Shown piece by piece: positions 60,601-64,000 of a stretch of 64,000 bases of DNA. This DNA comes from Paragordius varius (Eukaryota > Nematomorpha). A program made the position numbers and the translations under genes. The notes beneath the pieces were generated by a model. That model worked only from the letters and a program-made list of their open reading frames with translations. It searched no databases and was not told the origin of the DNA. Numbering within the stretch: the first letter of the stretch is position 1; the number at the start of each line of letters is the position of its first letter. Location: positions 8,122,001 to 8,186,000 of the forward strand of contig OZ176056.1 in the NCBI GenBank assembly GCA_964247055.1, given 5' to 3'.

Positions 60601-61544
60601 AACAAATTTTGCAAAGTAGATATTGTGCAGAACATTCAAACCTTGTGTTTGTTGTTAGTAATGGAAGATTTTTACGTTTTCTCAGTTATTAATAAAAATA
60701 ATTGTAAGTATTAAACATAAAGGTCAAAATAAAAACCGTTATGCGGTCGTTGGTGTGTGTGTATAGAATGAAATTACAGGAGCGCTGTTAAAATATCAAA
60801 ATAAACCAATTTAAAGCGGTTTTTGAATTAATGGCTCAAATTTTGAATGCATTTTTCTAGGCTTATGTACATAATTTTTGAGAATGTTCGTCAGCCTAAG
60901 ATTGAGTAATTCGTCAAAAATTAAAATGAGTATTGGTAAATCATAAATGGAAAAATAATAACTTCCAAAAGGAAGTAACTATTTATTGATCAATATATCA
61001 ATTTAAAATTATCTGCTTCGTAAGGTTGTTCTGAAGCATGGAAAAAGTGGGTGAGAATATAAATCGCGGTCATTAAATAAAGTTAATAAACTTCTAAGAC
61101 CGTTTTCTGGGCCATATTGTAAAGAAGTTTACACATAATGATATAACAATTTTAACAATTAAAAATTTTTAAAATAATATATTCAATATTAAATATATTA
61201 CGCAACAATTTGTTGATTTTGTTCTTTTGCAAATGTCCAATAAAATGCCATTTAATATCCGGACAATCTTTTAAAATCTTAATATTTTAAAATATACTTC
61301 GTTATTTTTTGCTTTTGTTTCTAATTCTTGTACCTACAATTATTAAAAATTTAACATAATTTTCGCCAAAATCACGTTGGCCAAATTGATAAGCCAAAAT
61401 TATATCATGTATTGGCTTTAGTTTAGATACAGCTATTAATGTTGGGCTCTAAATATTAAAATAATAGACTTTATGAGATGTGAATTTGGAGATATTATAT
61501 AAAATTTCTTGCAAATTTTTTTGAATATTTTTTGAAATATTCAT
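57658..61544 (-). CDS. PLPBP: Pyridoxal phosphate homeostasis protein (PLPBP/YggS/PROSC family), 244 aa
   Basis: It binds pyridoxal 5'-phosphate and buffers free PLP; no catalysis is known. Eight exons, transcription order: 61544-61470, 61448-61356, 61333-61298, 61277-61202, 60013-59873, 59308-59154, 58371-58273, 57717-57658, summing to 245 codons with every junction in frame. [10 protein letters not shown] carries the PLP-binding lysine (Lys34). [86 protein letters not shown] and [15 protein letters not shown] are the family blocks in order. The length fits (bacterial about 230, human 275). The first three introns are 21, 22 and 20 nt; the other four are 555-1,188 nt and two hold M1 MITEs. 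The start ATG ([15 protein letters not shown]) is the first in the frame. A nested MITE begins about 40 bases upstream. Confidence 0.94.
58526..58793. mobile_element. M1 MITE in PLPBP
   Basis: CAGTAATAATTGAATTTTTACGG at the left and TTTTTGTCCGTATAATTTCAA, ending TTACTG, at the right, flanked by TA. Confidence 0.82.
58830..59085. mobile_element. M1 MITE, decayed, beside the previous copy
   Basis: AAAAAGACATCCAACCATATAG at the left and ATTTTTACGGGTTTGTCAGTATAATTTCAATTTTAA at the right. The ends have drifted. It lies in the same PLPBP intron as the copy at 58526. Confidence 0.62.
59730..59833. mobile_element. M1 MITE, right part
   Basis: AAGAATTAAGCTTTTATAAACAGTATGG through AAAAATATTTGCC to AAGTTTTACTG. 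Confidence 0.6.
60014..61201. other. PLPBP intron 4, 1,188 nt
   Basis: The longest intron of the gene; I recognise neither a MITE nor an exon in it. Confidence 0.5.
61278..61297 (-). other. 20-nt intron in PLPBP (intron 3)
   Basis: On the gene strand it begins GTATAT and ends ATTAAG, joining KAKNNE to [11 protein letters not shown]. The human order NPKILSLCPEIKWH aligns without a gap. Retention shifts the frame (20 is not a multiple of three) and meets a stop. Confidence 0.82.
61334..61355 (-). other. 22-nt intron in PLPBP (intron 2)
   Basis: It begins GTTAAA and ends TTGTAG, joining FGENY to VQEL, which is contiguous in the whole family. Retention shifts the frame. Confidence 0.85.
61449..61469 (-). 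other. 21-nt intron in PLPBP (intron 1)
   Basis: It begins GTCTAT and ends ATTTAG, joining FTSHK to SPTLIAVSK. It contains in-frame stops if retained (the final codon is TAG). Confidence 0.8.
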
Positions 61545-61579
61545 TGGTGAAATTATGGTTGCCAGATGATCAAATATTT

Positions 61580-62727
61580 GCCTATCGATTCAAATTGGGG
61601 TATCTAAATACCCCAGACTAAATTAAAGGTAAGATTTTTAAATAACCACTGAAGGAAACGGTCCCATTTTAAATTTATACTTCTATCCTAATCAAAATTA
61701 TATAAATATGCCAAAATATCTAAATAAAATTTCGTTTTGAAAAAAAAGTCCCATGTCAAACGACTTCGACGCCATTTTTATTCGCAATATTTTTGCAAAA
61801 TATCCTCTTAACACTTGGATACAACACACTCATTTTAGTCCTTCGATTCAAATTGGGGTAGTTTGATACCCCAGGCCTGTTTAAAATAAAATACTTTAAA
61901 AATTATGGAAGGAATCGAAACCATGGCAAAATTTTGCACTTAAATAACATTAATAAACCGAAATATATAAAATTATTCAAAAATACTTGATATAACTTAT
62001 TTTGAGCTAAAACCGAAAGGTAAAAATTTCGTCAACGTGACATGTGTCAAATTTTAAAATTAAAAAATAATACAAAATAAACCTCTTTTTCTATTTCTAT
62101 CAATGTAAGATGTAATTTATATAAAAAATTAGCCTCAATTTTAATCTTAAAATTAAATGAAAACGATATTTTGCAAAAATTTTGTAAAATAAAAATGGCG
62201 TCGAAGTAGTTCGAGATGGAACTTTTTTTTCAAAACAAAATTTTATCAAGATATTTTGGCATATTTATATAATATTTATCAGGATAGAAGCATAAATTTA
62301 AATTGGGACCATTTCCTTCAGTAGTTTTTTAAAAATTTTAATTTAAATTTAGTCTGGTGTATTTAGATACCCCAATTTGAATCGAAGTGTTAATTTTAAG
62401 AGTATAATTAAAGCAAATTTTTAATTTTAATTATATCTAACATTGATAGATAAAAAGTGGTTTATTATGTATTATTCTTCAATTTTATCGTTGCACACAT
62501 ATCACGTTGACTAAATTTTTACCTTTAGGTTTTACTTAAAATATAGGAAATCAAGTATTGCTGAATAATTTTTTATATATTTCGTTTATTAATGCTATAT
62601 AAGTGCAACATTTTGCCATGGTCTTGATACCTTCCATATTTTTCAAAGAATTTAAATTTTAACTGTGGTCCAACTACCCCATTTTGAATTAAAAGACTAA
62701 AATAAATGTGTTGTATCCAAGTGTTAA
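61580..62727 (-). mobile_element. PB piggyBac-like MITE (outer), interrupted by a second copy
   Basis: The left part, from about 61580 (GATTCAAATTGGGGTATC...ACCCCAG) to 61811, and the right part 62390-62727 (ending CCAAGTGTTAA) form one reverse-oriented element like 13031-13580. The forward copy at 61808-62393 sits inside at a TTAA. The outer left terminus has lost TTAACACTT. It lies immediately upstream of the PLPBP start codon. Confidence 0.82.
61808..62393 (+). mobile_element. PB piggyBac-like MITE (inner), 586 bp
   Basis: TTAACACTTGGATACAACAC at the left and ATCGAAGTGTTAA at the right, very similar to 26836-27415. The interrupted outer copy shows that the duplicated target is TTAA. Confidence 0.9.
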
Positions 62728-64000
62728 ACTAATATTTATAAAAGGTGTGCCAACTTTGCTTATGTTTAGATAAAACGGATCATATCTAATTTAAAGTAAT
62801 TACGTCGACAGTCATAAAAGTCTAATAAGCCCTAAGTTGCGTTCCACCCTAGGTTAAAATGTTTTAAAAATAAGAGTCCTTAAAATTAGTTTTATTTCGA
62901 AAAAATGTGTGGGTCCAAACTCTTTGAACATTAATTTTTATTGTTTTATAAATGCGCTAATAGTGACTAAGACTTTTTTAAATTAAGTTTAGCCCATACT
63001 TCTATAAATTTGGGTTTTTGGAAGAATTGTTGGCTTCAAAACACTATGTGCGTACAGCCTATTTCATCAAAACAATTTATTAGTTTTGCAAAGCCGAAGT
63101 GACTAAGATTTGAAATCGGCCCTTTATTTTAGCCCCACTTGGTGTGAAAATAAAGTTATTATAATATTTTATTAATGGTGAATCATTTCAAAAAACATGC
63201 AGGTTAATGTAAATTCAAAAATAGCTCAGTTTTATTAGAATGCGAGAAGGTGAAATAACCATTTTATTAATCCTCTGTCCAGTCTACCCGTGTACAAATA
63301 GTTTTTTTAGCAAATATTGATTTTAGGCACGTTTTCGAAACATGTATTGCCTATCGCTAATGGGTAAAAAAGTAGGTAATAGTTTAAATTTTAGTACAAT
63401 CGGTTGGCCTCTCCGAACCTTAAGTTCTGTATTTTCTCTTTCTCAACTATGGTCAGAACTATATTCTATATATTATATATGCATACGAATTCTTAAACCC
63501 GTTTTTTATGTACACTGTTTAAAAATTTATCATAAAGCCACCTATTGCTTGATTGAAGTACTATCACTTTTAATAATGTTAGACTAATAATCTCCATATA
63601 TATTTTAATTACATGATGGTCGTATTCTATCAGAAGTCTTCTTTGTCTTTAAGGCATTTGTTTGTAGGAATAGAACAATAAGCAAAGACAGGTGCCGGGA
63701 ACTCCGTCAACTCGGCGGCCATAACCTTTACTGCCCCCCATAAAACCATATTAAATTAAAAAAATACATTTTGAGCTGATATTGATTAGATAATGCTGTT
63801 AGATCTATATCTTATGCACTTGCTTAATTATTCATAAATTATTTATATACTTAATTTCTATTCTAAAATATTACCTATTTTTTTATAATTTAAAATCGTA
63901 ATATCATTTGAATACATTCAGCCTGTCAGAGTCGCTTTAGTCCCTCTACTTAGCTGCTAAATCACGTTATCTGCAAAATATTAAAAAAAAGTTATCGATT
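62728..64000. other. Right edge, no gene recognised
   Basis: The open frame at 63342-63587 (+) follows an acceptor-like TTTTAG but matches no family. A short GC-rich island at about 63690-63745 (GTGCCGGGAACTCCGTCAAC, then CGGCGGCC) stands out from the AT-rich surroundings and is unexplained. Confidence 0.35.

Noticed and set aside
61278-61297. Reading the 20-nt PLPBP gap as a frameshift mutation or sequencing error
   Set aside because: The segment starts with GT and ends with AG, its removal gives a gap-free family alignment, and two further gaps of 21-22 nt in the same gene behave in the same way. Three coincident errors are unlikely.
1-64000. Retroviral, LTR or Polinton-type elements
   Set aside because: I looked for reverse transcriptase, integrase, protease, capsid and protein-primed polymerase motifs and long terminal direct repeats, and recognised none. 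The long-repeat element at 31-35 kb is too short and has only one gene.

Overview
The window is AT-rich (well over 70% A+T by eye) nuclear DNA of an animal. It holds six intron-bearing genes recognisable from conserved protein motifs, in this order: haspin kinase (+), ArfGAP2/3 (-), bestrophin copy 1 (+), ribosomal protein L26 (-), bestrophin copy 2 (-), and the pyridoxal-phosphate homeostasis protein PLPBP/YggS family (-). I rebuilt exon structures by hand from splice sites, phase and family conservation. Five of the six models close in frame from ATG to stop: ArfGAP 541 aa, bestrophin 1 652 aa, RPL26 147 aa, bestrophin 2 728 aa, PLPBP 244 aa. The haspin model has one unresolved junction near its 3' end.

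The most striking feature is intron size. PLPBP has three consecutive introns of 21, 22 and 20 nt. The transposase gene of a 4.3-kb DNA transposon at 30.97-35.25 kb has introns of 24, 27 and 21 nt at points where its protein family is otherwise colinear. Other introns of the same genes are hundreds to thousands of bases long, and much of that length is small transposons. Such tiny introns in an animal suggest a highly derived, probably parasitic lineage (dicyemid-, orthonectid- or myxozoan-like). That placement is inference; the sequence alone does not name the species.

Most of the non-coding DNA is non-autonomous DNA transposons. I use these labels. TACC-A: short inverted-repeat elements ending TACCATTTAC, whose ends are tandem arrays of a 21-bp unit containing TTCACCC. 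TACC-B: the same TACCATTT terminus and 21-bp period with an unrelated unit, including a 1,455-bp foldback. M1: CAGTAAAAATTGAAATTATAC ends at TA. M2: CAGTATGCATTTTAATGG ends at TA. M3: CAGTATGGTAATAAGTATA ends. M4: CAGTCATGTATCCTTTA ends. PB: TTAACACTT...AAGTGTTAA piggyBac-like MITEs at TTAA. hAT: several elements, two with perfect 8-bp target duplications. Nested insertions (hAT in M1, hAT in TACC-A, PB in PB) give clean boundaries. No retrovirus-like or Polinton-like element was recognised.

The two bestrophins lie in opposite orientation, converging on RPL26 and the 4.3-kb transposon. They share most exon boundaries, but each has one intron the other lacks, and their C-terminal tails are unrelated. 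The functions represented (mitotic histone kinase, Arf GTPase activation at Golgi/COPI, anion channels, ribosome, PLP homeostasis) are housekeeping and do not form a co-functional cluster. The remaining intergenic DNA (12.7-15.8, 35.2-39.7, 50.9-57.6 and 62.7-64 kb) holds repeats and a few weak coding candidates, described individually.
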